NCBI RefSeq assembly: GCF_000092025.1
Contig: NC_003064.2
Coordinates: 372,001 to 436,000 of the forward strand
Reading direction: 5' to 3'
Origin: Agrobacterium fabrum str. C58
GTDB taxonomy: Bacteria; Pseudomonadota; Alphaproteobacteria; Rhizobiales; Rhizobiaceae
DNA: 64,000 nucleotides
A program made the position numbers and the translations under genes. Of the stretch, positions 9,803 through 18,649 are shown in pieces. Position 1 is the stretch's first letter; each line of letters starts with the position of its first letter. The notes under the pieces were generated by a model. It did no database searches, was not told the DNA's origin, and saw only the letters and a program-made list of their open reading frames with translations.

Positions 9803-9839
9803 TACTCATTGGTAAAGGCTTTACTGATTGGTACAGTAA
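9803..9839. promoter_or_regulatory. Candidate TetR operator region before the DUF1348-tetR operon
   Basis: Contains the perfect inverted repeat TTACTG-ATTGGTA-CAGTAA at 9821-9839. An overlapping direct repeat, TACTSATTGGTA, occurs at 9803-9814 and 9822-9833, 19 bases apart. It lies 31-67 bases before the DUF1348 start on the minus strand, a normal repressor position. The 11-base core ATTGGTACAGT appears again, inverted, at 13576-13586 upstream of the SDR gene. Confidence 0.55.
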
Positions 9840-10149
9840 CTACGGTGTCTTTGTCTGTCAACAGACTTTCTGCGGGGTCGTCAAAATTTGGGGGCTTATC
9901 TTCGGCCTTAAATCGCGGGACCATTTTCGTTGATACAGCCAGACAATGATGAGGGTCCGCGCACCGGCCGGGTGCGGGGCGACACTTCGATCTCTGCCAT
10001 TCAAAAGATAGCCGCCCTGGCCTCCAGAGGCGCGGAGCAGATCCCCGTCGCGATCATCCAACCCGGCCACGCTGCTTCAAAGCGACTTGCCATAGGCGGG
10101 AATCCGACCGGTTCCCGCGTGGCCATCAGCCATGCCTGGGAACAATCAG
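9840..10149. other. Intergenic stretch with no recognised gene
   Basis: About 310 bases between the DUF1348 promoter and the terminator of the hydrolase transcript. The open frames here lack family similarity and start signals. Nothing else seen. Confidence 0.4.
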
Positions 10150-10182
10150 ACAAAAAGCGGCGCCCGCAAAATGGACGCCGCT
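10150..10182 (-). terminator. Intrinsic terminator of the hydrolase transcript
   Basis: On the minus strand a GC stem (AGCGGCG at one arm, CGCCGCT at the other, 10156-10162 and 10176-10182) is followed directly by a run of five T. It lies 12 bases beyond the stop codon of a short Dps-like coding remnant and would end transcription coming from the hydrolase gene. Confidence 0.65.
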
Positions 10183-10193
10183 CGATAGGAAGA

Positions 10194-10262
10194 TCAGTTG
10201 TTGGTGTCGCGCAAAATCTCGAACAGGAACCAGACGCGCTTCTCGGCCTCGTCGAATCGGGA
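10194..10262 (-). pseudogene. 3' tail of a ferritin/Dps-like gene (remnant)
   Basis: Immediately after the hydrolase stop, the minus strand reads in frame FDEAEKRVWFLFEILRDTNN and then TGA. This resembles the C-terminal helix of Dps/ferritin-like proteins (pattern [DE]K..WFL), and its own terminator follows. Only about 20 codons remain, so the call is tentative. It suggests the hydrolase gene replaced the body of an older gene while keeping its tail and terminator. Confidence 0.3.
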
Positions 10263-11240
10263 TCAGCCCTTGATGAAGGCTAGCAGGTCCTGATTGAGAA
10301 CGTCGGCGTTGACGGTGAGCATGCCGTGCGAGAAGCCCGGATAGGTCTTGATCTGACCGTTCTTCAGAAGCTTGATCGACTTCCTGGCGGCATCAGCGAT
10401 CGGCACGATCTGGTCGTCTTCGCCGTGCAAGACGAGCGTCGGCACGGTGATCGCCGTCAGGTCTTCCGTCTGATCGGTTTCGGAAAAGGCCTTGATGCCG
10501 TCATAATGAGCCTTTGCGCCGCCCATCATGCCCTGGCGCCACCAATTCTGGATCACGCCCTCCTGCACCTTGGCGCCATCCCGGTTGAAGCCATAGAACG
10601 GGCCGGCCGGAACATCACGGAAGAATTGAGCGCGGTTGGCGGCAAGTGCCGAGCGGAAACCATCGAAGACTTCGATTGGCAGACCCTCAGGGTTGGCCGT
10701 GGTCTTGACCATCAGCGGCGGAACGGCCGAGACGAGGACAGCCTTGGCAACGCGACCGGCCTTCTGGCCGTGTTTTGCGACATAGCGGGCGACTTCACCG
10801 CCGCCGGTGGAGTGGCCGATATGCACGGCGTTCTTCAGGTCTAGTGCCTGGACGACTGCGAAGGCGTCGGCGGCATAATGATCCATATCGTGACCATCGG
10901 CGACCTGGGCAGAGCGGCCATGGCCACGCCTGTCGTGGGCGACGACGCGATAGCCCTTCGAGAGGAAGAACAGCATCTGCGCGTCCCAATCGTCCGACGA
11001 CAGCGGCCAGCCGTGGTGGAAGACGATCGGCTGGGCGTCTTTTGGACCCCAGTCCTTGTAAAAGATTTCAGTGCCGTCCTTGGTTGTTACGAAGCCCATG
11101 TCGATATCTCCTTGTGATGAACCGTCTGTGGAAGAGGTGTGTGAGAAGGCGAGTGCCGGAACGCTCACACTGGCAAGTGCGAGGCTCCCGAGCAGTACGC
11201 TGCGTCTCGACACGAAAAACCGATCTGTATCGGAAGCCAT
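10263..11240 (-). CDS. Alpha/beta hydrolase, non-heme chloroperoxidase-like, with Tat leader
   Basis: 325 residues. Residues 1-47 form a twin-arginine leader (SRRSVLLGSLALASVSVPALAF); the rest is an alpha/beta hydrolase of the bacterial non-heme haloperoxidase/arylesterase type. The catalytic triad is visible: Ser144 in GHSTGG, Asp near 275 in LHGEDDQIVP, and His305 in GFSHGM. Oxyanion-region motif HHGWPLSSDDW fits perhydrolases. A second strong ribosome site (AAGGAGATATCGAC) precedes Met48 at 11099, exactly where cytosolic homologues start, so both an exported and a cytosolic form may be made. The gene diverges from the GlxA-type regulator. The in vivo substrate is unknown. Confidence 0.9.
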   Translation of the reverse strand: MASDTDRFFVSRRSVLLGSLALASVSVPALAFSHTSSTDGSSQGDIDMGFVTTKDGTEIFYKDWGPKDAQPIVFHHGWPLSSDDWDAQMLFFLSKGYRVVAHDRRGHGRSAQVADGHDMDHYAADAFAVVQALDLKNAVHIGHSTGGGEVARYVAKHGQKAGRVAKAVLVSAVPPLMVKTTANPEGLPIEVFDGFRSALAANRAQFFRDVPAGPFYGFNRDGAKVQEGVIQNWWRQGMMGGAKAHYDGIKAFSETDQTEDLTAITVPTLVLHGEDDQIVPIADAARKSIKLLKNGQIKTYPGFSHGMLTVNADVLNQDLLAFIKG

Positions 11241-11319
11241 TCAATTTCTCCTGTCGCGCTGTGTTTGCAAATTCCGTATTTGACAAAGACAAAATATCGC
11301 CATCTCCTGACAGGAACAC

Positions 11320-12342
11320 GTGGCGGAAATGACTTTATCCGAGGCAAAAGTGGCAAAACGCAAAGAAGCTGATTTCATCGAGGTGGGGTTACTGGTCTAC
11401 CCGAACTGCCAGTTGGCTGCCGTCTACGGATTGACCGATCTGTTTCGCGTCGCCAGCGAATGGTCGACGGATCTGCAGGTGCCGACAAGCCTTCGCAGCA
11501 TCCGCGTCAGTTACTGGAAGATAGAGAATGGGGATGTGTCATGCTCATGGGATTCACACCCTGGAATCCCGCACTCGCTGAGCTACGTTATCTCGCCACC
11601 GAGCATCATCATGCCGGAGAAAATGCAGAACATGAGCCCCGCCTCGCAATGGCTCGCGTCTCAGCACGCGCGCGGCGTCACCGTCTGCTCTATATGTGCT
11701 GGAGCGTTTGTCCTCGCCGAAACCGGCCTGATGGATGGTAGGCGCGCCACAACGCACTGGGCCTTTGCCGAAAGGCTTGCCGAACAGTTTCCCAGTATTG
11801 ACGTCTTGCCTGATAATATGATCATCGACGATGGTGACGTAATCACCGCCGGCGGCATTCTCGCCTGGGCGGATCTGGGTCTGCTCCTTGTCGAGAAGCT
11901 GCTTGGACAGACCGTAATGCTTGAGACGGCACGCTTTCTCGTCGTCGATCCGCCGCGTCGCAGTCAAAGCCGGTACAAGGCTTTTCTTCCGCGCTTCGAT
12001 CACGGCGACAAAGAGGTGCTGCAGGTCCAGCACCAGTTCCATGCGACACCGGAGATGCAAAAGTCGATTGGCGAGTTGGCGGAGAGCGTGCGTCTTTCAG
12101 AACGGACACTTCAGCGCCGCTTTTTCCGAGCGACACGGCTGAAACTGACCGAATATCTGCAGAACGTTCGCATCATGAAGGCGCGACAGTTGCTCGAGAC
12201 GACGAATGGTTCGGTCGAGAGCATCGCATATGCAGTGGGTTATATTGATCCGGCCGCATTCCGAAAAATATTTGGCCGACTGACGGGCGCGAAACCGAAT
12301 GTTTATCGCGGTGATACACGACTCAAATCATCGACAAATTGA
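11320..12342 (+). CDS. GlxA family AraC-type regulator with DJ-1/PfpI domain
   Basis: 340-residue transcription factor. Residues ~20-195 form a DJ-1/PfpI-like amidotransferase fold (nucleophile-elbow region VCSICAGAFVLAETGLMDGRRATTHW), and residues ~240-335 an AraC helix-turn-helix pair (IGELAESVRLSERTLQRRF and VESIAYAVGYIDPAAFRKIF). The first domain usually senses a small ligand rather than acting as an enzyme. The start is GTG at 11320, with AGGA just upstream; ATG at 11329 is possible. It diverges from the chloroperoxidase-like gene and probably controls it. Confidence 0.9.
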   Translation: MAEMTLSEAKVAKRKEADFIEVGLLVYPNCQLAAVYGLTDLFRVASEWSTDLQVPTSLRSIRVSYWKIENGDVSCSWDSHPGIPHSLSYVISPPSIIMPEKMQNMSPASQWLASQHARGVTVCSICAGAFVLAETGLMDGRRATTHWAFAERLAEQFPSIDVLPDNMIIDDGDVITAGGILAWADLGLLLVEKLLGQTVMLETARFLVVDPPRRSQSRYKAFLPRFDHGDKEVLQVQHQFHATPEMQKSIGELAESVRLSERTLQRRFFRATRLKLTEYLQNVRIMKARQLLETTNGSVESIAYAVGYIDPAAFRKIFGRLTGAKPNVYRGDTRLKSSTN

Positions 12343-12756
12343 TGCCTTTTCGGGTGATCGACGGGCCGCCAGTTTCTTAATGACAGCACGCGCCGGGCGG
12401 CGGGCAATGGCGCGAATGGATCAGGACGGAGTGCTGCGCTTAGAAGCCGAAATCGTTGAGCGACGAATAAGAAACGGGAGTTAAGTATCTTTTGAGACTG
12501 CCATTCTCAAGATAAGCGCGATCGAATGTAAGGGGTCGAGGGTTCGGCCCCCATCAAGGCGAAGACGCCGAAACGGCATTTTCTTGAGGGGTACGCCGAT
12601 CGCCCGTTACGACCGTATTGCGCCTTCATACCGGACACGGAGACCAGCTTGGGCTCTGACCGTACGTAGACGTCACGAGCGATGGCGCGCCTTGGTATCT
12701 GCCAACCTTCGGAACCCGGCGCTTTACTGTCGCCGGATCCCGGTGCTTGGGGAGTG
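12343..12756. other. Convergent intergenic region, about 410 bases
   Basis: Lies between the 3' ends of the GlxA-type and SDR genes. The short frames in it are not recognisable. No convincing terminator stem with a T-run was found. Confidence 0.4.
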
Positions 12757-13506
12757 TCACAATGTGCCCATGCCACCGTCGATCATGATCTCGCTACCGA
12801 CCGTGTAGGCGGCTTCGTCCGATGCCAGGAACACTACTGCCTTTGCAATTTCGGACGGTTCGCCAAAGCGGCCGGCCGGGACCAGATTTTGAATGCTTTC
12901 AGCGACATTTTTCAGGTCAGTCTCAGTGAAACCAAGCTTACCATAGAGCGGTGTAGAGATGGGACCTGGGCTCACCGCATTCAGCCGGATGCCGCGCGCG
13001 ATCAGTTCGCCGGACAAGGTGCGGATGAATGACTGCAGTGCCGCTTTCGAGGCGGCGTAGACACTCGAGTTAGGCATGCCGATGTGGGCATTTACCGAGG
13101 TGTTCAGCACGATAGAAGCCGGATTGGCCAGTATCGGCAGCAGTGCCTGCAGCAAAAAATACGGACCTTTCACGTTGATGTTGAAGACCCTATCAAAGCC
13201 TTTTTCGTCCCATGCTTCCAAAGGCTTGAGAAGGGCGACGCCTGCGTTGATGAAGACGACGTCCAGGCCCCCGAACGCCTCCCTGATCGTTTCAGCGACG
13301 ACCTTCTGGCCATCCACGTCGGCAGCGTCTGCCTTGATGACCAATGCACTCGGGCCAAGCTCCCGCCGTGCAGCATCCAGCGTCTCGGGGTTGGTTCCCG
13401 TGACTGCTACCCGTGCACCCTCACTGATAAATTGACGTGCTGTCTCAAGTCCGATGCCGCTGGTGCCACCGGTGATGAGCGCCCGCTTGCTTTTGAGCCT
13501 ATCCAT
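12757..13506 (-). CDS. SDR family NAD(P)-dependent oxidoreductase
   Basis: 249-residue classical short-chain dehydrogenase/reductase. It shows the cofactor motif TGGTSGIG near residues 12-19, NAG in FINAGVALLKP, and the catalytic YAASK. The C-terminal FLASDEAAYTVGSEIMIDGGM is typical of the family. The start at 13506 (MDRLKSKRALITGG) is preceded by AGAAGGAA at good spacing; the frame extends upstream but without family similarity. It diverges from a LysR gene 111 bases away. The substrate cannot be named. Confidence 0.9.
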   Translation of the reverse strand: MDRLKSKRALITGGTSGIGLETARQFISEGARVAVTGTNPETLDAARRELGPSALVIKADAADVDGQKVVAETIREAFGGLDVVFINAGVALLKPLEAWDEKGFDRVFNINVKGPYFLLQALLPILANPASIVLNTSVNAHIGMPNSSVYAASKAALQSFIRTLSGELIARGIRLNAVSPGPISTPLYGKLGFTETDLKNVAESIQNLVPAGRFGEPSEIAKAVVFLASDEAAYTVGSEIMIDGGMGTL

Positions 13507-13570
13507 GATCCGAATTCCTTCTCGTTGTGTGGGTTTTCGTAAGTGTGAATATGGCGCAAGCTTGCTGTTC

Positions 13571-13590
13571 GTACTACTGTACCAATGGCA
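13571..13590. promoter_or_regulatory. Second copy of the ACTGTACCAAT motif
   Basis: ACTGTACCAAT at 13576-13586 lies in the SDR/LysR divergent promoter. It is the exact reverse complement of ATTGGTACAGT in the operator of the DUF1348-tetR operon (9827-9837). The flanks are only partly symmetrical here. It may let the TetR protein at 8.7 kb also control the SDR gene. Confidence 0.4.
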
Positions 13591-13616
13591 GACGTACCTT
13601 TCGGAAAGATCGAACA

Positions 13617-14522
13617 ATGAAACTGGATGGTATTGCGAGTTTCGTGGCTGTCGCCGAAGAGGGCTCGATCAGCGGGGCGGCACGCACGCTCAGACTGTCA
13701 AAATCGGTCGTGAGCGAACGACTGGCGGAATTGGAGCGCAGCCTCGGCGCTACTCTACTTCACCGCACGACACGTCGCGTTTCAGTGACGGAAGATGGCG
13801 TTGCCTTTCTCGAACGCGCCAAGCGAATCCTGCGAGAGGTCTCTGAGGCAGCGGCGGACTTGGCCGAGCGGCGTGGAACGCTGGGCGGTCCAATCCGCAT
13901 TGCTGCGCCTGTCACCTTCGGCCGGATGCACCTGGGACCGGCTCTGTATCCGTTCCTGACTGCCAATCCCGATATCGAGATGTCGCTCGAACTCGACGAT
14001 CGGCGCGTCGATATTGCATCAGACGTTTACGATGGTGTCGTGCGCCATGGGGCGGTTGACGATTCGAGACTGATGGTCTGGCGTTTAGCGCCAAGCCGCC
14101 GTGTGTTGGTGGCCTCCGAAGCCTATCTGGCGGTCAACGGGACACCCGCAACGACTACGGAACTCGCCGCCCATAAGGGTCTGTTTTACACGAACCGAGG
14201 TGTTGGGGATTGGCGTTTCCTTGCGCCTGGAGGCATTGAAATCGTTCGTGCACGCATTGGATTCAGAGTGAACAACGGCGACATGCTGCGAGATGCGGCA
14301 ATCGCCGGTCTTGGCATCGCACTCCTTCCGCTCTTCATCGCAGGACCGGATATTCGCGATGGGAAGCTTAGGATCGTCGATGTCGGCGTTCGGCCGGACG
14401 CGGAATTCGTCTTTCTAGCGCACCCCGAGGGCCGTCGTCCTTCGGCAAAATTGCGCGCACTTGCGGCTCACTTGAAAGCGTCGTTCGGCGACCCGCCCTA
14501 TTGGGAGGACGGCGTGGGTTGA
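13617..14522 (+). CDS. LysR family transcriptional regulator
   Basis: 301-residue LysR-type regulator. The N-terminal winged helix starts MKLDGIASFVAVAEEGSISGAARTLRLSKSVVSERLAELERSLG, followed by the substrate-binding domain. It resembles the CrgA/AaeR-like group (WRLAPSRRVLVASEAYLA). The start at 13617 matches the family; an upstream in-frame start adds 30 unrelated residues. Divergence from the SDR gene suggests it regulates that gene, possibly together with the TetR protein of 8.7 kb. Confidence 0.9.
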   Translation: MKLDGIASFVAVAEEGSISGAARTLRLSKSVVSERLAELERSLGATLLHRTTRRVSVTEDGVAFLERAKRILREVSEAAADLAERRGTLGGPIRIAAPVTFGRMHLGPALYPFLTANPDIEMSLELDDRRVDIASDVYDGVVRHGAVDDSRLMVWRLAPSRRVLVASEAYLAVNGTPATTTELAAHKGLFYTNRGVGDWRFLAPGGIEIVRARIGFRVNNGDMLRDAAIAGLGIALLPLFIAGPDIRDGKLRIVDVGVRPDAEFVFLAHPEGRRPSAKLRALAAHLKASFGDPPYWEDGVG

Positions 14523-14523
14523 G

Positions 14524-14545
14524 GGGGCCACAGCATGATGGCCCC
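14524..14545 (+). terminator. Hairpin after the LysR gene
   Basis: GGGGCCA and TGGCCCC arms separated by 8 bases begin 2 bases after the LysR stop. There is no T-run, so it may be a weak or Rho-assisted terminator. Confidence 0.45.
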
Positions 14546-14786
14546 GCGCGCTTTACGGCAGTTGCGCACTATAGCGATCAATGGCCTCCTGCAATATACA
14601 GGTGAAGCCTATACGCGTGACTCAATCCAATGCAACAAGTCGTGCCAATGGCATCAGTGCGCGGCCCTGTCACCGTGCTTACGCACAAAAGCACGCATGC
14701 GTCGTTATGTCGTCTGAGCGCCTCTGTGACGACCGCTGTCTCAGTCTGCCTCTTTCGTCACCCGAGGACGCTCGATAAGGATCAAG

Positions 14787-15812
14787 CTAACTACCAAGCC
14801 TGGCCGTAGACTTGCGTGGAATCAACGTCGGAGCAGATACGAGAATCCGGTTATCCCGCAGGGCCGTCGTATGTGTGAGTAAGTCGATGGCGTTGGCTGC
14901 AATCTGATCAAAAGGAACGCGCAGGGTCGTAAGTGGCGTTGGCAGATGGCTGACGATGGGGATATCGTTGTAGCCGACTAAGGACACGTCATCGGGCACC
15001 GAAATTCCCATCTTGCTCAATGCTGAGAGAGCGCCAATCGCGGTATTGTCGTTGACTGCAAAAATTGCGGTCGGGCGGCATCCTAGTCCCATGAGCTTTT
15101 CAATGGCTTCCGCACCGGACTGAATACCGAATGTCGATGGGACGATCAGTTGCGGATCAACGGATATGGATGCCTCCTCAAGGGCGTGTCGGTATCCGTC
15201 GACGCGCCCCGTTGCGCTAGATGCATAATCCGGTCCGGCAATCACGCCTATCCGCTCATGTCCCAAATCCAGCAAATGACGGGTCGCGAGATAGCCGCCG
15301 AGGCGATCATCGCCGACCGCCGACAGGCTGTGGCCATCCGTCCTGAGTGCCAGAACATAGGGTACGCCACGTTCTCGCAACTCGTCTGGAAAATCATCGT
15401 CGCCACGTGCCGTGGAGAGGATCAACCCGTCGACACCACGATTGAGTAGCGACTCTGCAGCCAACCGATCAGCTTGGGGTTTGTCCTCGGTCGTTGCAAC
15501 GATCGCGAACCGTCCGGAGCGCGTGCAGGCTTTAGCGATTGCCTCATAAAGCATGGCCATCACAGTGTCTGTTAGCCGTGGAACGATGACGCCGATCGTC
15601 ATCGTGCTGCCACGGCGCAGGTTGGCGGCTGAGACATCCCGCACATAACCCAGTTCCGCTGCGATCTCGCGGACACGCTGGGCAGTTTCACTGTCGGATC
15701 GCGGCAGTCGCTCGTCAAGGATGCGCGAGACGGTCGATTTGGACACGCCCGCCGCGGCGGCAACGCTGTGAACGGTCACGCGCGGTTGGCGCAGACGATC
15801 CTTTGATTCCAT
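14787..15812 (-). CDS. LacI family regulator of the DHDPS-MFS cassette
   Basis: 341-residue LacI/GalR repressor. It has an N-terminal helix-turn-helix and hinge (TVHSVAAAAGVSKSTVSRILDERLPRSDSETAQRVREIAAELGY) and a periplasmic-binding-like sugar domain (GVIVPRLTDTVMAMLYEAI to the end). The start at 15812 (MESKDRLRQ) has GGAAGAAA upstream. It is transcribed away from the DHDPS-like gene across 162 bases that hold a near-perfect LacI-type palindrome, so it most likely represses both directions until a sugar-acid-like inducer appears. Confidence 0.9.
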   Translation of the reverse strand: MESKDRLRQPRVTVHSVAAAAGVSKSTVSRILDERLPRSDSETAQRVREIAAELGYVRDVSAANLRRGSTMTIGVIVPRLTDTVMAMLYEAIAKACTRSGRFAIVATTEDKPQADRLAAESLLNRGVDGLILSTARGDDDFPDELRERGVPYVLALRTDGHSLSAVGDDRLGGYLATRHLLDLGHERIGVIAGPDYASSATGRVDGYRHALEEASISVDPQLIVPSTFGIQSGAEAIEKLMGLGCRPTAIFAVNDNTAIGALSALSKMGISVPDDVSLVGYNDIPIVSHLPTPLTTLRVPFDQIAANAIDLLTHTTALRDNRILVSAPTLIPRKSTARLGS

Positions 15813-15901
15813 TATCTTTTCTTCCGTTCCAATTCTTTTGTCTGACGCTGCCGAATACATTGCACGAAAAAGGCAGTTGACTCCAGAACAATTCAGATCG
15901 A

Positions 15902-15921
15902 TAACGGGAACGTTCCCATTA
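15902..15921. promoter_or_regulatory. LacI-type operator, core GGGAACGTTCCC
   Basis: A 12-base perfect palindrome (15906-15917) with a central CG, extended to 20 bases with one mismatch pair (TAAc...aTTA). This is the usual form of LacI/GalR operators. It lies midway between the divergent lacI-type and DHDPS-like genes. Confidence 0.75.
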
Positions 15922-15974
15922 ACGATCCCACTGCTGATCGATTATGGCCAGCAGCTGATAGGAGGAGAAATCAG

Positions 15975-16925
15975 ATGCAACCCATGGATCTTCGCGGCCT
16001 GAGCCCGGCACCCGTCACCGCGTTCACGCGGGATGGCGAGGTCGACTATGCAGCCAATGCCAAAATCGCTAGATGGCTCGCCTCGATGGAAGGCGTAAAG
16101 AGCCTGGTCATTCTCGGCCACGCCGGCGAGGGCACGTTCCTGACCGAAGACGAACGCCTCGAACTCATCCGCGTTTACGTCGATGCCGTTGGCGGTTCTC
16201 TCCCCATCATCGCCGGTATTACCGGTGAAGGAACCCGCGTGGCTGCTGCAGAGGCCAAGAAGTGCAAGGCCGCTGGTGCCACCGGTGCGCTTGTTTATCC
16301 AAACCACGGCTGGCTTCGTTTCGGTTTCCAGAGAGGCGCTCCGCAGGACCGCTACAAGGCGATCTGGGAAGAATCGGGCCTGCAGGAAATCCTGTTCCAG
16401 TATCCTGACGTGACCAAGGCGTCATATGACCTTGATACGCAGCTTGCAATCGCAACCCAGCCCGGCGTCGTTGCGACGAAGAACGGCGTGCGCAACATGA
16501 AGCGCTGGTATGTGGAAATCCCGGAACTAAAGAACGCCAATCCGAACCTCCAGGTCCTCAGTTGCCATGACGAGTGGCTGCTGCCGACGATGTTTGATGT
16601 CGACGGTCTACTTGTTGGCTATGGCAATATCGCGCCGGAGCTTCTGATTGATCTGATCAAGGCGGGTAAGGCTCAGGACTATCCGCAGGCGCGAAAGATT
16701 TTCGAACAGCTGCTGCCAGTCACCCGTGCGGTCTACCACCGCGGCTCGCATATGGAGGGCACAGTCGCTCTCAAACTCGGCCTTGTTCACCGGGGTGTCC
16801 TCGATCATGCGACGATCCGCGAGCCGCTGAAGAACCTCGGCGAGAAGGCGGAACAGGAAATCTTCGCAGCCTTCGACGCCGCAGGCATTGGCCGGGTCGA
16901 GGAGTTGCTGGCCGCCGCCGAATGA
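15975..16925 (+). CDS. Dihydrodipicolinate synthase/N-acetylneuraminate lyase family protein
   Basis: 316-residue class I aldolase-fold enzyme. The Schiff-base lysine is in VVATKNGVRNMKRW and the catalytic tyrosine in LFQYPDV. The N-terminal GHAGEGTFLTEDER replaces the family's usual G.TGE segment, so it is not the lysine-biosynthetic DapA. Such paralogues act as sugar-acid dehydratases or 2-keto acid aldolases. The start has a strong site (GGAGGAGAAATCAG). It lies upstream of an MFS carrier and opposite a LacI regulator, implying catabolism of a compound imported by that carrier. Confidence 0.85.
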   Translation: MQPMDLRGLSPAPVTAFTRDGEVDYAANAKIARWLASMEGVKSLVILGHAGEGTFLTEDERLELIRVYVDAVGGSLPIIAGITGEGTRVAAAEAKKCKAAGATGALVYPNHGWLRFGFQRGAPQDRYKAIWEESGLQEILFQYPDVTKASYDLDTQLAIATQPGVVATKNGVRNMKRWYVEIPELKNANPNLQVLSCHDEWLLPTMFDVDGLLVGYGNIAPELLIDLIKAGKAQDYPQARKIFEQLLPVTRAVYHRGSHMEGTVALKLGLVHRGVLDHATIREPLKNLGEKAEQEIFAAFDAAGIGRVEELLAAAE

Positions 16926-16931
16926 CCGATC

Positions 16932-16962
16932 TGCCGCCCGCGCGCCATTGCGTCGGGCGGCA
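16932..16962 (+). terminator. Hairpin between the DHDPS-like gene and the MFS gene
   Basis: TGCCGCCCG and CGGGCGGCA form a 9-pair stem with a 13-base loop just after the DHDPS stop. No T-run follows. It may attenuate read-through into the MFS gene or protect the upstream message. Confidence 0.45.
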
Positions 16963-17104
16963 AACCTCGTGGCCAATCACAGGGCGCTTAAGCGGCGATG
17001 CCACATCGGTTTATCCCTGACAGGACGACAGAAACACCGTAGCAACGACGACGAAGCAAATCCGTAGCCGGGAGAGAGATTGGCGTCGGATCGAGGAGGA
17101 CATC

Positions 17105-18490
17105 ATGAATATCATGCAGCCGTTAAGGGCTGACGCGACGGCTGTTGCCGATCCGCAGGCCGACATCAGCGCCCGCCTGGAGCGCCTCCCCATCACAAGG
17201 GAAGTCTTCTGGGCCCGCAACATCGTTGGGGCGGCGACTTTCTTCGACGGTTACACGGTTATCGCTATCGCCTATGCGATGCCGGTTCTCGTCCGGGAGT
17301 GGGGGCTTACTCCATCTCAGACAGGTATGATCCTGTCGATGGGATATTTGGGGCAGCTCATCGGCGCCATCCTGTTCGGCTGGCTCGCGGAAAGGATTGG
17401 CCGGCTCAAGGTCCTCCTGTTCACCATTCTCCTGTTCGTCAGCATGGATGTCGCCTGCCTGTTCGCGGCTGGTGCAGGAATGATGATGGCGTTCCGCTTT
17501 GTGCAGGGAATTGGCACTGGCGGCGAAGTGCCCGTCGCTAGCGCCTACATCAACGAGCTGATCGGCTCGAAAGGTCGCGGACGCTTTTTTCTGCTCTATG
17601 AAGTCATGTTCCTGCTCGGCCTCGTTGGCGCGGGTCTAATCGGCTACTTCATGGTTCCCCTCTACGGCTGGAAAGCGATGTTCATCGTTGGCCTGGTCCC
17701 TGCCATGCTGATGATCCCGCTGCGTTGGTTTCTGAAGGAATCTCCACGCTGGCTGGCAGCAACAGGCCGATACGATGAGGCCAACGTCATCGTAAAACGC
17801 ATGGAAGAAAGCGCTCGGGCGGCCGGGAAGGCGCTTCCCGAACCAAGGATCATTGCAACGCCGGCCAAACGCGTGTCCGACTGGAGAGAACTCTTCCAGG
17901 GGATCTACCTGAAACGCACCCTGTCGATCTGGGCTATGTGGTTCTGCGCCTATATGGTGGCGAACGGCACGATCACCTGGCTGCCAACACTCTATCGCCA
18001 GACGTTCAATCTGCCGCTCGAAACAAGCATTCTCTATGGCTTCATGACGTCTGCGGCAGGCGTGGTCGCTGCCGTCATCTGCGCGCTTCTGATCGACAAG
18101 GTCGGTCGCAAACGCTGGTACGCAGGGGCATTGCTTCTGGCTCCTGTGCCGCTTGCCATTCTGGCATGGCTTGGCGCAACATCGCCAATGCAGGTCCTGA
18201 TCTTTGCAGGCCTTGCCTATGCCATCGTGCAGACTGTGACCTTCTCTCTGTATCTGTATTCGGCCGAAATCTACCCGACCCGCATGCGAGCAATAGGGAC
18301 GGGTGCTGGCAGTGCCTGGCTGCGCTTGGGTTCCTCTGCCGGTCCGATGCTTGTGGGGTTCGTGATGTCATCGATGGGTATTCAGTACGTGTTTGCGACC
18401 TTCGCCTTCATTCTGATCATCGGCGCTGTTGTGACCATGCTGTTTGCCGTGGAAACCAAAGGCAAGGTCCTGGAAGAGCTCTCACCTTAG
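17105..18490 (+). CDS. MFS transporter (sugar/aromatic-acid type)
   Basis: 461-residue major facilitator carrier with about 12 membrane helices. The loop 2-3 motif is present as GWLAERIGRLKVL, and the central loop has ESPRWLAATGRYDEA, as in the sugar porter/aromatic acid:H+ symporter groups. The final motif AEIYPTRMRAIGTG is also typical. The ribosome site GGAGGACATC fits the ATG at 17105. It probably imports the substrate of the upstream DHDPS-like enzyme and is under the same LacI control. The substrate is not determinable. Confidence 0.88.
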   Translation: MNIMQPLRADATAVADPQADISARLERLPITREVFWARNIVGAATFFDGYTVIAIAYAMPVLVREWGLTPSQTGMILSMGYLGQLIGAILFGWLAERIGRLKVLLFTILLFVSMDVACLFAAGAGMMMAFRFVQGIGTGGEVPVASAYINELIGSKGRGRFFLLYEVMFLLGLVGAGLIGYFMVPLYGWKAMFIVGLVPAMLMIPLRWFLKESPRWLAATGRYDEANVIVKRMEESARAAGKALPEPRIIATPAKRVSDWRELFQGIYLKRTLSIWAMWFCAYMVANGTITWLPTLYRQTFNLPLETSILYGFMTSAAGVVAAVICALLIDKVGRKRWYAGALLLAPVPLAILAWLGATSPMQVLIFAGLAYAIVQTVTFSLYLYSAEIYPTRMRAIGTGAGSAWLRLGSSAGPMLVGFVMSSMGIQYVFATFAFILIIGAVVTMLFAVETKGKVLEELSP

Positions 18491-18517
18491 GAGCAAGGCG
18501 AGATTCTTGGCCTATCT

Positions 18518-18553
18518 TACGACCGCTCCTTTGTTCACCGAGGGGCGGTCGTA
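18518..18553 (+). terminator. Terminator after the MFS gene
   Basis: TACGACCGCTCC and GGGGCGGTCGTA pair over 12 bases (one G-T) around a 12-base loop, about 28 bases after the MFS stop. Only a short T-rich tract follows. Confidence 0.55.
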
Positions 18554-18649
18554 TTCTCATCACTGTGGCGTCGTCATTCCTGTTTGGAAATCGTAACTGG
18601 CCGAAGGTTGATCCGTTGAGAGCCGACCAGGAGAGCTGCCCGGGGATGA

